A stretch of 63,291 bases of DNA from positions 1-63,291 of the forward strand of contig JAQUCE010000014.1 in assembly GCA_028686345.1 (NCBI GenBank), written 5' to 3'. Of this stretch, positions 8,776 to 17,203 are shown piece by piece. A program made the translations under genes and the position numbers. Numbering within the stretch: the first letter of the stretch is position 1; the number at the start of each line of letters is the position of its first letter. The notes below the pieces were generated by a model, which searched no databases, was not told the origin of the DNA, and saw only the letters and a list, made by a program, of their open reading frames with translations. This DNA comes from Kiritimatiellia bacterium (GTDB lineage: Bacteria > Verrucomicrobiota > Kiritimatiellia > RFP12 > UBA1067).

Positions 8776-10455
8776 TCACCTCCTGCGCAACATTGAAAAC
8801 AGTAACCCCGTAAAAAGGAGAATGGCTGCAACCAGCCCGGCTGTTCCCAACGCACTTGGCAGAGAACCGCCGCCTTGCGGTTGAAAAGTTACAAGCAGGG
8901 CCGAGCCCAGGAAAAGGGCGGCGCCCATGATGCTGAGTACCAGCTGCGCTGTCATGCGGCTGAACTGTTGAACGTGCTTTTCCAACCCCTCGTGCCGATA
9001 CACAATCGACTGCTTGCCCTCGCTCAGGTTGGTCATAATCGTATTGATTGCAGCGGGCAGGACCTTGATGGTGTCTACGCTGTCCAACGCGAACTGACTA
9101 ATGCCGCCGCTCAGGTTGGAGAGCGAAAAACGGGAGCGAATTGCCGCTCGCACATACGGCGCAAGCTCTTTTACAAAGTTTATTTGCGGTGACAGCAGCA
9201 TCACAATGCTCTCCGTCATGACGATTGTCCGCCCAAGCATGAGCACCTGCTGCGGAACGATCAGTTTGTGCGTTGCAAGAATGCTTATGCCCTCTTCCAG
9301 CAGGTCATCGAGACGCAGATCCTCCAGGGGGAGGTCATAGTAGAACACGATCAGTTCGTGTAACTCCCGGGCCAAACGCTTGACATCAACGCAGTGGCCG
9401 GATTCGGCATAGGCTGCCAGAAGCCTGCTAATTCGATCCGAATCCTTTGCCAAAACAGCAACAAACATATCCGTCATCAACCGCTGGGTCTCTGGATCGA
9501 TCGTCCGCACCATTCCGAAATCAAATAATCCCAGGACATTGCCTGGCAAAACGATTATGTTGCCGGCATGAACATCGGCGTTGAATATGCCGTGGCCGAA
9601 GATCTGCTTAGCCATCAAGGCAACCAACCGTTTTGACAGTGTGTCGCGGTCATACCCGCGTTGGTCCAGCTCATCGAGCTGGTCTATCTTGACCCCCTCG
9701 AGCTTTTCCATCACCAGTACCTTGTTTGTGCACAGAGCTTTGTGCATGGCTGGAATCCGCACAGTCGGGTCGTCAGTGAAGATGGTTTTGAACTTCAAAC
9801 CATTGTGCATTTCACGGTTAAAGTCCATTTCCATCAGGATCGTCTTGTAAAACTCTGCGACCATACTGCGCAGGTTTAAACGCCGGAACTCCTCCACATG
9901 CCGCTCAAGCATGGGCAGGAAGGGGGATAGAATGGCGATATCGGTTTCAACAACAGCCTGGATTCCGGGACGCTGCACCTTCACAACCACATAATCACCT
10001 GTTGACGCCACACGAGCCTCGTGCGCCTGAGAGAGGGAGGCCGCCCCGAGCGGCACTGAGGAAAACTCCGAAAATACGCTGTCCAGCGGGCATCCGTATT
10101 CAGCCTCAACAACGCGGATAGCCGCCTTTGTTGGAATGGCCGTGACGCTGTCCTGCAGATGCGCGAGTTCGGCGGCGATCCCAGCTGGAAGGATGTCGCG
10201 CCGAGTGCTTAAAACTTGCCCGAACTTGACAAAGGTTGGCCCCAGAGATTCGCAGGCCTGGCGTAGATTTCCCCCAATGCAGGTGCTTAAGTCGCCAGCC
10301 TCGCCACTGGCCTTGGCTGAACGGCGAATTCGTCCGCTGGCCCGCAGGCACTCCCAGACGCACCGAGTAAAAACAGCGATGATCCGACGCAGGCGCTTTG
10401 CGTTTCGATATGGACGGATCATCCCCAGCCGAGTCAGACGCATAGGTGTTCTCAT
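8776..10455 (-). CDS. UbiB/ABC1-family atypical protein kinase
   Basis: UbiB-family proteins are membrane-attached atypical kinases or ATPases, classically needed for ubiquinone synthesis and here perhaps for another isoprenoid lipid. Counting from a TTG at 10458, the signature VKFGQ lies at 78-81 and the Ala-rich loop GAASLSQAHEA at 138-148. The ATP-site lysine is K160 (VVVKVQRPG), the catalytic NADVHAGN is at 293-300, and DFG is at 313-315. Two transmembrane helices end the protein, followed by RRR. The start is ATG 10455 or ATG 10443, neither with a strong Shine-Dalgarno. It follows the phasin-like gene in the same direction, 110 bp downstream, and is probably co-transcribed with it. Confidence 0.92.
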   Translation of the reverse strand: MRTPMRLTRLGMIRPYRNAKRLRRIIAVFTRCVWECLRASGRIRRSAKASGEAGDLSTCIGGNLRQACESLGPTFVKFGQVLSTRRDILPAGIAAELAHLQDSVTAIPTKAAIRVVEAEYGCPLDSVFSEFSSVPLGAASLSQAHEARVASTGDYVVVKVQRPGIQAVVETDIAILSPFLPMLERHVEEFRRLNLRSMVAEFYKTILMEMDFNREMHNGLKFKTIFTDDPTVRIPAMHKALCTNKVLVMEKLEGVKIDQLDELDQRGYDRDTLSKRLVALMAKQIFGHGIFNADVHAGNIIVLPGNVLGLFDFGMVRTIDPETQRLMTDMFVAVLAKDSDRISRLLAAYAESGHCVDVKRLARELHELIVFYYDLPLEDLRLDDLLEEGISILATHKLIVPQQVLMLGRTIVMTESIVMLLSPQINFVKELAPYVRAAIRSRFSLSNLSGGISQFALDSVDTIKVLPAAINTIMTNLSEGKQSIVYRHEGLEKHVQQFSRMTAQLVLSIMGAALFLGSALLVTFQPQGGGSLPSALGTAGLVAAILLFTGLLFSMLRRR

Positions 10456-10565
10456 CAAGTGCGATGGTAATGTGCGCCCTCAGGCGTACAGACAACAGAG
10501 TGATTCAGTATAGAATCACTGAACAGGCACCCGCCGCCATGCTGACAACGGATTTTATTATACAA

Positions 10566-10880
10566 TTAAGCCTCGGTGGAATGAGGTGGCTTGATCATTG
10601 CCTTTAAGCCAATGATCTCCTGGTGCACCTTGTCGAGATCGTCCGCAGAGGCAAAGCCTAACTCGCCAAGAACCTTTTTGGCTGAATTCATAAATTGATC
10701 TCCGATCGACTTTTTGCATTCAGCACCCTCAGATTGTGCGGCTTGCAGAAATTCCTGCGCCTGCTGCTTACTCATCGCGCCCTTTTCAACAAGCGAATCA
10801 ACCGCTGCCGCCAATTTATTCCGACCCATTAAGGCCAGCCCAAGCGCCATTTCGATTACGTATACACTCTTCTGTTCCAT
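10566..10880 (-). CDS. Phasin-like / polyhydroxyalkanoate granule-associated family protein
   Basis: A 104-residue, mainly alpha-helical protein with a hydrophobic N-terminal helix (VIEMALGLALMG). The central segment (DSLVEKGAMSKQQAQEFLQ) resembles PhaF/PhaI-type phasins, and the C-terminal helix (ADDLDKVHQEIIGLKAMI) could form a coiled coil. The start has a strong GAGAGGCGGAAGAG leader. Members of this family are often encoded beside UbiB-type kinases, as here. No PHA synthase is in the window, so a role in storage granules is not supported; a regulatory or membrane-partner role for the kinase is an alternative. Confidence 0.75.
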   Translation of the reverse strand: MEQKSVYVIEMALGLALMGRNKLAAAVDSLVEKGAMSKQQAQEFLQAAQSEGAECKKSIGDQFMNSAKKVLGELGFASADDLDKVHQEIIGLKAMIKPPHSTEA

Positions 10881-10920
10881 CTCTTCCGCCTCTCTATGTT
10901 TTCGCGGTGTCCTACATTAG

Positions 10921-11365
10921 ACCACCTTAAAATATTTCACTACCAATAATTAACGTTCAGTATGCGCAGAGAGTTGAAAAGAGTCAAGTCTGAAAGTGAA
11001 AGCATTTAAACATTGCAATCTACTTGATAATCGAGGCTGTTTTTGCTAGCCTATTTTTTCAAAGGACGCGCGATACAATTGTAGGAAACCGAAACGAACG
11101 TGAAACACCATGGCGCACCTTTGGTGCCATAAACAAGGTAGCTCCGATTTCTAATCGGACATCTCCGGTTATAAACTGGGGCTGCTAGAGGTCGGCTTCG
11201 CCATTTTGCTACAGGCTCATGAAAGGCGCGCCCTGGGGTGTAGTGTTGCTTCTACATGTCATGCCTTATGATAAGAAGGCGGATGAAGCAATTATTGGAA
11301 AGAGCAATTAGTTTTTCTGATGCGCCCCATAAGGGGTGTTGATCGCTTATATAAAAGGCTCACTT
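10921..11365. repeat. Intergenic region with hairpin repeats
   Basis: No gene is apparent in these 445 bp. A hairpin lies at 11110-11130 (ATGGCGCACC / GGTGCCAT). At 11138-11160 GTAG heads the hairpin TCCGATT-TCT-AATCGGA, one of several such copies. From about 11205 to 11310 there is a degenerate copy of the roughly 200-bp composite element seen in full at 23.9, 42.8 and 46.1 kb. A weak promoter for the downstream permease (TTGATA near 11031) is possible but not convincing. Confidence 0.7.
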
Positions 11366-13075
11366 ATGCTTAAAAACAGCACCGCTTGGATCTTATTCTG
11401 CTTCCTGACATTGCTCTTCGGCGTACTGCTAATCTGGCCTGTAGCGCGGGTGGTTGGCGGCGGGTTTTATGTTAACGGCAAATTTACCGCTGAGTATCTG
11501 ACCGGCGTCTTTAAAAATCCGATCTATGCAGAGGGGCTCTGGAACAGCTTCAAGTTGGCACTCGGCTCCACCTTCTTGGCGGTTCTTTTTTCAGTTCCCC
11601 TTGCCTGGCTCTCCCATACCTACACCTTCCGCGGGCAGAAATTCTTTTCAGCGTTACTGCTGGTTCCCATGGTGCTGCCGCCCTTTGTAGGGGCGATCGG
11701 ACTGATGCAGATTTTAGGCCCTTACGGCGCCCTGAATGCGCTCTTGGGGTGCGGCCCAATCGACTGGTTTGGTCAGTCGCGTTACTTCACCATCATCCTG
11801 CTGCAGGCCCTGGCGTTTTATCCCATTATCTACCTCAATGTCTCGGCCTCGCTTGCCAATATCGATCCCGCACTTGATGAGGCCGCCCAAAACCTCGGCG
11901 CAGGCGCGCTCACGATCTTCCGCCGCATCACGCTGCCGCTGGTTATGCCTGGGATGTTCGCGGGGTGCACGCTGGTTTTTATCGCCTGTTTCACTGAGCT
12001 GGGCACCCCCTTAATGCTGAACTATACCCGCTGCGCGGCCGTGCAGGTTTATGAGGAGCTGAAGGAGATCAGCGCCAGCCCGTTTCCCTATGCGCTGGTG
12101 ACCGTGGTGCTGATCGCCAGTGTCGCGCTCTACAGTGCGAGCCGCCTGGCCTTTGGCCGTAAAGCCTACGCCATGCAATCAAAAGCCACCACTGTCAAAA
12201 GGCAGCATCACCTGACCGGCTTCAAGGGGCTCTGGGTTCTGCTCCCGTTTATCCTGGTGACCGCCCTGGCGCTATTGCCCCACATGGGGGTGATTCTGAC
12301 GAGTTTCTCTGAGCCAGGCTCCTGGTACAAGACTCTGCTGCCAACGCACTTCACCTCAGCCAATTATGCTGAGGCTCTGGGCCATGGCATGACGCTCAAT
12401 GCCATTCGCAACAGCTTGATTTTTTCCTCGCTCGCCGTGCTTTTGAATATTTTTATCGGCGTGCTGGTTGCCTGGCTGGTGGTGCGCTCCCGGATTAAAG
12501 CGCGGGGGATTGTCGACTCGCTGGCCATGGTGCCGCTGGCTGTTCCCGGATTGGTTATGGCTTTCGGGTATATCTCGCTCAGCCGCTATTTGGTGACGCT
12601 GCCCGGGCTCTCACAGCACACCTGGCTGGTCAACCTGCTGGATATCCGCGAGAATCCAACCGTTTTTCTGGTGATCGCCTATGCCGTGCGCCGTCTGCCC
12701 TATATGGTGCGGGCAGCGGTAGCCGGACTGCAGCAGACCTCCGTGGCCTTGGAGGAAGCCGGTGCCAACCTGGGAGCCTCGCCCTTGACCACCCTGCGGC
12801 GGATCACGCTGCCTCTGATCATGGCCAACCTGATTGCCGGAACCCTGCTGGCCTTTGCTTTCAGCATGCTGGAGGTCTCCGACAGCTTGATGCTGGCGCA
12901 GAAGGTCGAGTTTTATCCAATTACCAAAACCATTTTCGAGCTCTCCCAGCTGGTTGGAATCGGGCGCTACCTGGCAGCCGCGCTGGGAGTCTGGGCCATG
13001 GTCTTTCTAAGCGTCACCATTGTGGGCAGCTCGCTGCTGCTCGGCAAAAAAATGGGCGCGCTCTTCAGAGCCTAA
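11366..13075 (+). CDS. Fused-dimer ABC transporter permease (iron/thiamine/polyamine type)
   Basis: An inner-membrane permease in which two binding-protein-dependent transport domains are fused (569 residues, about 12 helices). Each half carries an EAA loop that contacts the ATPase: EAAQNLGAGALTIFRRITLP in the first and EEAGANLGASPLTTLRRITL in the second. This matches the FbpB/ThiP/PhnU-type importers for ferric iron, thiamine or phosphonates; the substrate cannot be read from the sequence. ATG 11366 has AAAAGG eight bases upstream and is preferred over the GTG at 11336. Neither a binding protein nor an ATPase gene is adjacent, which is unusual. Confidence 0.9.
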   Translation: MLKNSTAWILFCFLTLLFGVLLIWPVARVVGGGFYVNGKFTAEYLTGVFKNPIYAEGLWNSFKLALGSTFLAVLFSVPLAWLSHTYTFRGQKFFSALLLVPMVLPPFVGAIGLMQILGPYGALNALLGCGPIDWFGQSRYFTIILLQALAFYPIIYLNVSASLANIDPALDEAAQNLGAGALTIFRRITLPLVMPGMFAGCTLVFIACFTELGTPLMLNYTRCAAVQVYEELKEISASPFPYALVTVVLIASVALYSASRLAFGRKAYAMQSKATTVKRQHHLTGFKGLWVLLPFILVTALALLPHMGVILTSFSEPGSWYKTLLPTHFTSANYAEALGHGMTLNAIRNSLIFSSLAVLLNIFIGVLVAWLVVRSRIKARGIVDSLAMVPLAVPGLVMAFGYISLSRYLVTLPGLSQHTWLVNLLDIRENPTVFLVIAYAVRRLPYMVRAAVAGLQQTSVALEEAGANLGASPLTTLRRITLPLIMANLIAGTLLAFAFSMLEVSDSLMLAQKVEFYPITKTIFELSQLVGIGRYLAAALGVWAMVFLSVTIVGSSLLLGKKMGALFRA

Positions 13076-13118
13076 CTTGCAGGCCAGCGCCATCAAAGTC
13101 GAGATCAGCCAGCAATTT

Positions 13119-13150
13119 CACCAGCTCCCCAGGTCACCAGGTCAAAAAAC
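13119..13150. repeat. CACCAGGTC minisatellite copy
   Basis: Short tandem CACCAG/GTCACCAG units end in GGTCAAAAAAC. The same repeat with the same end occurs at 19944-19984 and, inverted, at 29468-29510. Confidence 0.7.
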
Positions 13151-13276
13151 AAACGCAGCCAGGATTAAGTTATATTAGACATTGTTATTGCGTTCTTGTA
13201 TCATTAAATAACTTTTAACTTTGAGATATCAAGTTTCCGGTTGTCATGACAACGTGAATGGTAACAAAAAGGATCG

Positions 13277-14671
13277 ATGAAAATGAAACAACCAATTTCA
13301 AGACGTAACCTGCTTAAAAACCTCGGCATAGGCGGTGTGGCCGGGCTGAGCCTGGCAGCCACACGCGGATTTGCTGATCAGGCAACTGACGGTGACCCTG
13401 AACGGGCGGGGTTTGCCAGCAGGATTAATAAAATCGGCAAGACAACTGTTGATCCGCCCTCGCCTTACATGGAGGACGGCAAGGTGATTCAGCCGGCCCG
13501 TGAGCTCCCTGTTTTTCATCAGGCGGATGTGGTGGTGGTTGGCGGCGGCGCGTCCGGATTTGCCGCGGCTGTGGCAGCGGCGCGCACCGGTGCCAAAACA
13601 GCGCTGGTGGAGCGTAGAGGCTCTCTCGGCGGGCTGTGGACCAACGGGATTGTGCTGGTTGTAATAGGTACCAGTGTTAGGGAGTCCAGTGGTGAGTATA
13701 AATTAGTGACACGCGGCATCTGTGAGGAGTTTCTGCAGCGCTTGGAGAAGATGGGGCCGAATGCGATTACGTCAAAGGGGCGGAACGGTTATCAGCCGAC
13801 CGTTGACCCGGAAGCCGCCAAGGTGCTGATGGATGAGATGATTCAAGAGGCCGGAGTCGATATGTTTTTTCACGCCTGGGGGGTGGATGTCATAAAAACC
13901 GGCAGCGCGCTTCAGGGAGTAATCTTTGAAAGCAAAGAGGGGCGCCAGGCCATTATTGCGAAAAACGTGGTTGATGCCTCTGGTGATGGCGATATTTACC
14001 ATCACGCGGGTGCGGATTATGAGCAGATATCGCATGGCATGGGCTTTGTCTACCGGATTGGAAATGTCGATCGGATTGACGGTAGTAAGGCCCCTAAGGA
14101 TAAAAAATTCAATTTAGGATCTAGTGAACCACTTAAATCTACTCGCTGGGTCAATAATCTTGGGCCCAGAGGCAATGGTCTGGATGTGCGGGAGATCTCC
14201 AAGATCGAGATGATGCACCGTCAGTCAGCGTGGAACTATGTTGAACGCATGCGCCAAACCCCGGGATATGAAGATGTGTTTCTGCTGAGTACCTGCACCG
14301 AGATTGGTGTACGGGCCACCCGCTTGCTGGATGGCGTTAAGAAAATTAGTAAAAAAGCCGCAATCATCAACACAAAATATGATGACACAGTGGCTGTTTC
14401 GGGCGATGACAGTTTTAAACACCCTGAGTTTGCCATTCCTTATGGGAGCTTGCTGCCCAAGGAGATTGATAATCTGATTGTCGCCGGTCGTTGTATCTCG
14501 GTTGCGCCTGATCTGATTGACCGTGTGCGGTTGATACCGGTCTGCGTGGTAACCGGTCAGGCCGCCGGTGTGGCCGCTGCCCTGGCCGCCAAAGGCGACG
14601 TGACTTCCCGGAATCTCCCAATACAGGAGCTTCAGCGAGTTCTCAAATCCCAAGGCGCATATCTGGGATAA
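13277..14671 (+). CDS. Tat-exported FAD-dependent oxidoreductase
   Basis: A 464-residue flavoprotein of the FAD_oxidored family (PF12831). The N-terminus is a twin-arginine signal (SRRNLLKNLGIGG, RR at 9-10), so it is probably exported folded to the periplasm. The dinucleotide-binding motif VVVVGGGASGFAAAVAAA (G89, G91, G94) follows, then GGLWTNG. A C-terminal IVAGRCISVAP / GQAAGVAAALA completes the FAD site, as in fumarate-reductase-like enzymes. AAGGATCG precedes the ATG. Paralogues are numerous in Lentisphaerota and Kiritimatiellota and are often linked to sugar or organic-acid oxidation. The substrate is unknown. It follows the lone permease by 200 bp. Confidence 0.9.
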   Translation: MKMKQPISRRNLLKNLGIGGVAGLSLAATRGFADQATDGDPERAGFASRINKIGKTTVDPPSPYMEDGKVIQPARELPVFHQADVVVVGGGASGFAAAVAAARTGAKTALVERRGSLGGLWTNGIVLVVIGTSVRESSGEYKLVTRGICEEFLQRLEKMGPNAITSKGRNGYQPTVDPEAAKVLMDEMIQEAGVDMFFHAWGVDVIKTGSALQGVIFESKEGRQAIIAKNVVDASGDGDIYHHAGADYEQISHGMGFVYRIGNVDRIDGSKAPKDKKFNLGSSEPLKSTRWVNNLGPRGNGLDVREISKIEMMHRQSAWNYVERMRQTPGYEDVFLLSTCTEIGVRATRLLDGVKKISKKAAIINTKYDDTVAVSGDDSFKHPEFAIPYGSLLPKEIDNLIVAGRCISVAPDLIDRVRLIPVCVVTGQAAGVAAALAAKGDVTSRNLPIQELQRVLKSQGAYLG

Positions 14672-14776
14672 TGGCCACCCAATTTTTTGCCACTGAGGCA
14701 CCCTCCTACGCCAAGGCTACGGCGTGCCATGCTGAGGCACTGAGGGCGGGCTGCGTTGTTCTTAACTATAAAAACA

Positions 14777-14930
14777 GTAACCTCTCAATAACCGGTTAGA
14801 GCACAAAGAGCACGCTGAAGCGTGAACAACAAACTGCTGCTTCGTAAGGTTTGTTGTCCAGCCTTTCTTGTCGCGCCGTAGCCTTGGCGAAGGAGGAAGG
14901 CTGCTCTAAATCGGATTGTTAGGGAGTTAC
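14777..14930. mobile_element. MITE-like element with terminal inverted repeats
   Basis: A 154-bp non-coding element. The left end reads GTAACCTCTCAATAACC then GGTTAGAGC. The right end, reverse-complemented, reads GTAACTCCCTAACAATCC then GATTTAGAGC, so the ends form an imperfect inverted repeat of about 26 bp. The centre carries CAACAAAC stems and GTAG followed by CCTT-GGCG-AAGG at 14878-14892. Related copies lie at 56547-56708 (whole), 40955-41077, 55217-55313, 40076-40130, about 34468-34555 and about 616-710. No transposase is encoded. Confidence 0.75.
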
Positions 14931-14973
14931 GAAAAACGCGAATGGATTCTTTGAGAATAAAGAAGAGGGTTGA

Positions 14974-15104
14974 GATGAATACACGCTACATGATATAGTT
15001 TCAGCTATGACAAATATGATGCCAATAACATTACCTCCCATGATGTGTTATTTGCTGGTTTCCCTTACCAACCTACTACATCTGTGACTGTCGCATTCAA
15101 ATAG
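14974..15104 (+). pseudogene. Possible remnant of a beta-barrel or exoprotein C-terminus
   Basis: The stretch ending at the TAG 15102-15104 reads SYDKYDANNITSHDVLFAGF, then PYQPTTSVTVAFK. It alternates polar and hydrophobic residues and ends like an outer-membrane or secreted beta protein. The open frame is only about 36 residues and has no start codon; another frame (DEYTLHD) could join it with one indel. I infer a decayed gene end. It may instead be chance coding-like sequence. Confidence 0.3.
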
Positions 15105-15114
15105 GTCTTAATTG

Positions 15115-15864
15115 ATGAAGTTACTATCCACACGCGAAAAACTCATCCTTGCAGGTTTGTTTCTATCGAAATTTGATAAGGAGGGGTTGCATGTATTGGG
15201 TTTTAGTACTTTCTCAGAAGCGTTTAATGTGCTCGCATTGAGTATTAAATCAAGTCCAGCATCTCTTAAGAACTACCGCGACGAGTTTGATCCATTTTTT
15301 CCTAACCCGCGCAAAGGGTGGCACAAAAGGCCGATTCGGGAGCATTGCAAATCTTTAATGGAAAAATACGGAGAAATGAACGTTAAAGAATTTTCTGATT
15401 TGATAAAAGCCGAAATATCTGTTGCTGGAGATCTTGAAAGTATTGAAGACCAAATCAATGTATCGGAATCTGGGACGTTTGCAAAACGATTAATAACAGG
15501 CCAAGCAGCAGAGAAATACTTTGAGTCGGTTTACAGAACTGTGCCGCCTTTTAAAGAGTGTAAATTGATCAACACGACTGCATTGGGTTGTGGCTTCGAC
15601 TATAGAATGCAGACAAACACAAGCACTTTTCTCGCAGTGGAGGTTAAAGGTATGACCGCTCAGACGGGAACGATATTGTTAACCAGCAAAGAATATAAAA
15701 TTGCTGAATTATTCAGAGAACGATTTTTTCTGTTTGTAGTTCGCAATTTTGCCGAAAAACCTTTTCATACAATGTTTCAGGATCCATTTAAGTCCGAATT
15801 AAAATTTGAGTGTCGTGAAACCGTCACGGTTCAGACATCTTGGTCAACATCTATTGGGAGATAG
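15115..15864 (+). CDS. Putative restriction-endonuclease-like (DUF3883-type nuclease fold) protein
   Basis: The protein has 249 residues. Counting from the TTG three bases upstream, the C-terminal half contains GCGFDYRM (D163), then FLAVEVKGM (E177, K179), then GTILLTSKEYKIAELF. This is the D...ExK arrangement of PD-(D/E)XK nucleases and of the DUF3883 domain found at the end of many restriction and McrBC-type proteins. The N-terminal half is helical and resembles nothing I know. Codon use is clearly more A+T-rich than in the flanking genes, suggesting transfer. The next gene starts 4 bp after its stop. No methyltransferase lies nearby, so an R-M role is only one possibility. Confidence 0.65.
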   Translation: MKLLSTREKLILAGLFLSKFDKEGLHVLGFSTFSEAFNVLALSIKSSPASLKNYRDEFDPFFPNPRKGWHKRPIREHCKSLMEKYGEMNVKEFSDLIKAEISVAGDLESIEDQINVSESGTFAKRLITGQAAEKYFESVYRTVPPFKECKLINTTALGCGFDYRMQTNTSTFLAVEVKGMTAQTGTILLTSKEYKIAELFRERFFLFVVRNFAEKPFHTMFQDPFKSELKFECRETVTVQTSWSTSIGR

Positions 15865-15868
15865 AAAA

Positions 15869-16096
15869 ATGGAAAACGTACTATTCATGCACAAAGATAT
15901 GCCATCAATAATACTAGCTGCACTAGCCAAATTAGATCAAAAAGGCACTGATGAACGAATAACGCAAGCAATGTCCATAGTATTTGAAGCTTTTCGCATG
16001 AATGCTGACAAGCGTTTATTTTCGGTGGAAGATTTGTTTGCCTCTGCAATCTGTCACCAATCGAACACTTGGTCATCCGGCGGGTGCCAAGAATAG
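15869..16096 (+). CDS. Small hypothetical protein (possibly truncated)
   Basis: A 75-residue protein beginning MENVLFMHKDMPSIILAALA, with GGGAG seven bases before the ATG and only 4 bp after the nuclease-like gene, so the two are very likely translated together. The N-terminal 60 residues look helical (LAKLDQKGTDERITQAMSIV). The last dozen (HQSNTWSSGGCQE) lie where the opposite strand encodes a membrane-protein-like sequence, so the gene may have been cut short by a junction here. It could be the partner or immunity component of the nuclease-like protein; this is inference. Confidence 0.55.
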   Translation: MENVLFMHKDMPSIILAALAKLDQKGTDERITQAMSIVFEAFRMNADKRLFSVEDLFASAICHQSNTWSSGGCQE

Positions 16097-16205
16097 AGAA
16101 TCGCCATCAGAGTCAGGAAGCCGCCAATTGTGAATAGCGCAAAGGTCCTCGAAGAAATAAGTTTAAATGGAATTGAATTGAAAGTGACAATGAAGTAGTG
16201 CAAGC
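16054..16205 (-). pseudogene. Possible membrane-protein C-terminal remnant
   Basis: Reading the minus strand to the TGA at 16054-16056 gives FKLISSRTFALFTIGGFLTL, then MAILYSWHPPDDQVFDW. This is a convincing transmembrane helix followed by a polar tail. The frame is open back into the REP hairpin at 16195-16218 and has no good start there, only a TTG inside the repeat. I infer the 3' end of a gene cut by the repeat. It overlaps the end of the plus-strand 75-residue ORF, so at most one of the two ends is intact. Confidence 0.35.
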
Positions 16206-16292
16206 ATCCTGCTTGCAGATAGAATTTCATTTAAAATGGGGCAAAAGGAAGTGACATCGATGTTTTAAAGTAGCACAGGCGTCCCGCCTGTG
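16195..16292 (+). repeat. Two GTAG-headed REP hairpins
   Basis: At 16195-16218 GTAG heads GCAAGC-ATCCT-GCTTGC. At 16270-16292 GTAG heads CACAGGC-GTCCC-GCCTGTG. The stems differ entirely, but the header and a pyrimidine-rich 5-base loop are shared. The remaining 16097-16385 shows only the membrane-protein remnant. Confidence 0.85.
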
Positions 16293-16385
16293 TTGTTTAT
16301 GGATTCACAGATGCTGCCCAAGGCTTGCAAACAGCTAAATCTTCGCTTTTATGTCGCTCCATGTTCTGTTAATATAAGTAACATT

Positions 16386-17195
16386 ATGCGTAACTACAAA
16401 GAATTTCAAAGTATCTTACGAGAGCACGGTGAGTACCAGACAGCAATTCGAGAGGGGGCAAAACCGCCCTCTGTCTCGCAGTTTAACTCTTTCCGCTATG
16501 CGCTGACAGTTATCGGCCTGTGTTCAAGGTGCATGATCCAAGAGGTTTTCGGCAAGTTTGATTATGAGAAGTGGGCTGCCTACACCTTTTCAGCGATTGT
16601 TTTTGCTGAGAAGATCCGTGGTCGGCTGATCATTGAAGGCTTCCAGGAGCGGGCAGCGTATGACGGGCCGGTTGTTTACGTCTCCAACCACATGAGTACA
16701 CTGGAAACCATGCTGCTGCCTGTGACCCTACTTTCATTCAATAAACTTGCGATCGTGCTCAAGGATACCTTGTCGGAAAATTTCCTGATGGGCGCGGCCT
16801 TTAAACGGCTGGGGTGCATTGGTGTCACGCGCAAAAACGCGCGGCAGGATTTACAGACCGTGCTGCAGGTCGGTGCGGAACGGATTAAAAGTGGACACTC
16901 GGTGTTGCTTTTTCCGGAAGGCACCCGCCAATCAGAGTTTACTGCGAAAAAATTCAACTCCCTCGGTGCTAAGCTGGCTTATCGTGCCGGGGTGCCGGTG
17001 GTGCCGATCGCAGTCAAGACCGACTTTCTTGGCACTGGCAAGCTCATCCGCGATTTTGGCGAGGTCGATCCATCCAAACCGATCCGCATTGGCTGCGGTG
17101 CTTTGCTCTCACCCGAGTTGGGAGATAAGGAGATGCACGCTCGCTGCGTCGCGTTTATCGGCGAGAAGCTGGCCTCCTGGTCCCAAGAGAGTTAG
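16386..17195 (+). CDS. 1-acyl-sn-glycerol-3-phosphate acyltransferase family (PlsC-like)
   Basis: Transfers an acyl chain to lysophosphatidate or a related lysolipid at the inner membrane. From ATG 16386 the protein has 269 residues. Motif I is NHMSTLE (H102, E107), motif III is LFPEGTR (176-181) and motif IV is VPVVPIA. The usual H-x4-D is here H-x4-E, a conservative change in the catalytic pair. The frame is open from 16290, but the upstream part begins beside the REP repeats and looks non-conserved. Eight bases separate the stop from the next gene, so it is co-transcribed with the ferredoxin fusion and yihY. Confidence 0.88.
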   Translation: MRNYKEFQSILREHGEYQTAIREGAKPPSVSQFNSFRYALTVIGLCSRCMIQEVFGKFDYEKWAAYTFSAIVFAEKIRGRLIIEGFQERAAYDGPVVYVSNHMSTLETMLLPVTLLSFNKLAIVLKDTLSENFLMGAAFKRLGCIGVTRKNARQDLQTVLQVGAERIKSGHSVLLFPEGTRQSEFTAKKFNSLGAKLAYRAGVPVVPIAVKTDFLGTGKLIRDFGEVDPSKPIRIGCGALLSPELGDKEMHARCVAFIGEKLASWSQES

Positions 17196-17203
17196 GCATC
17201 TCA

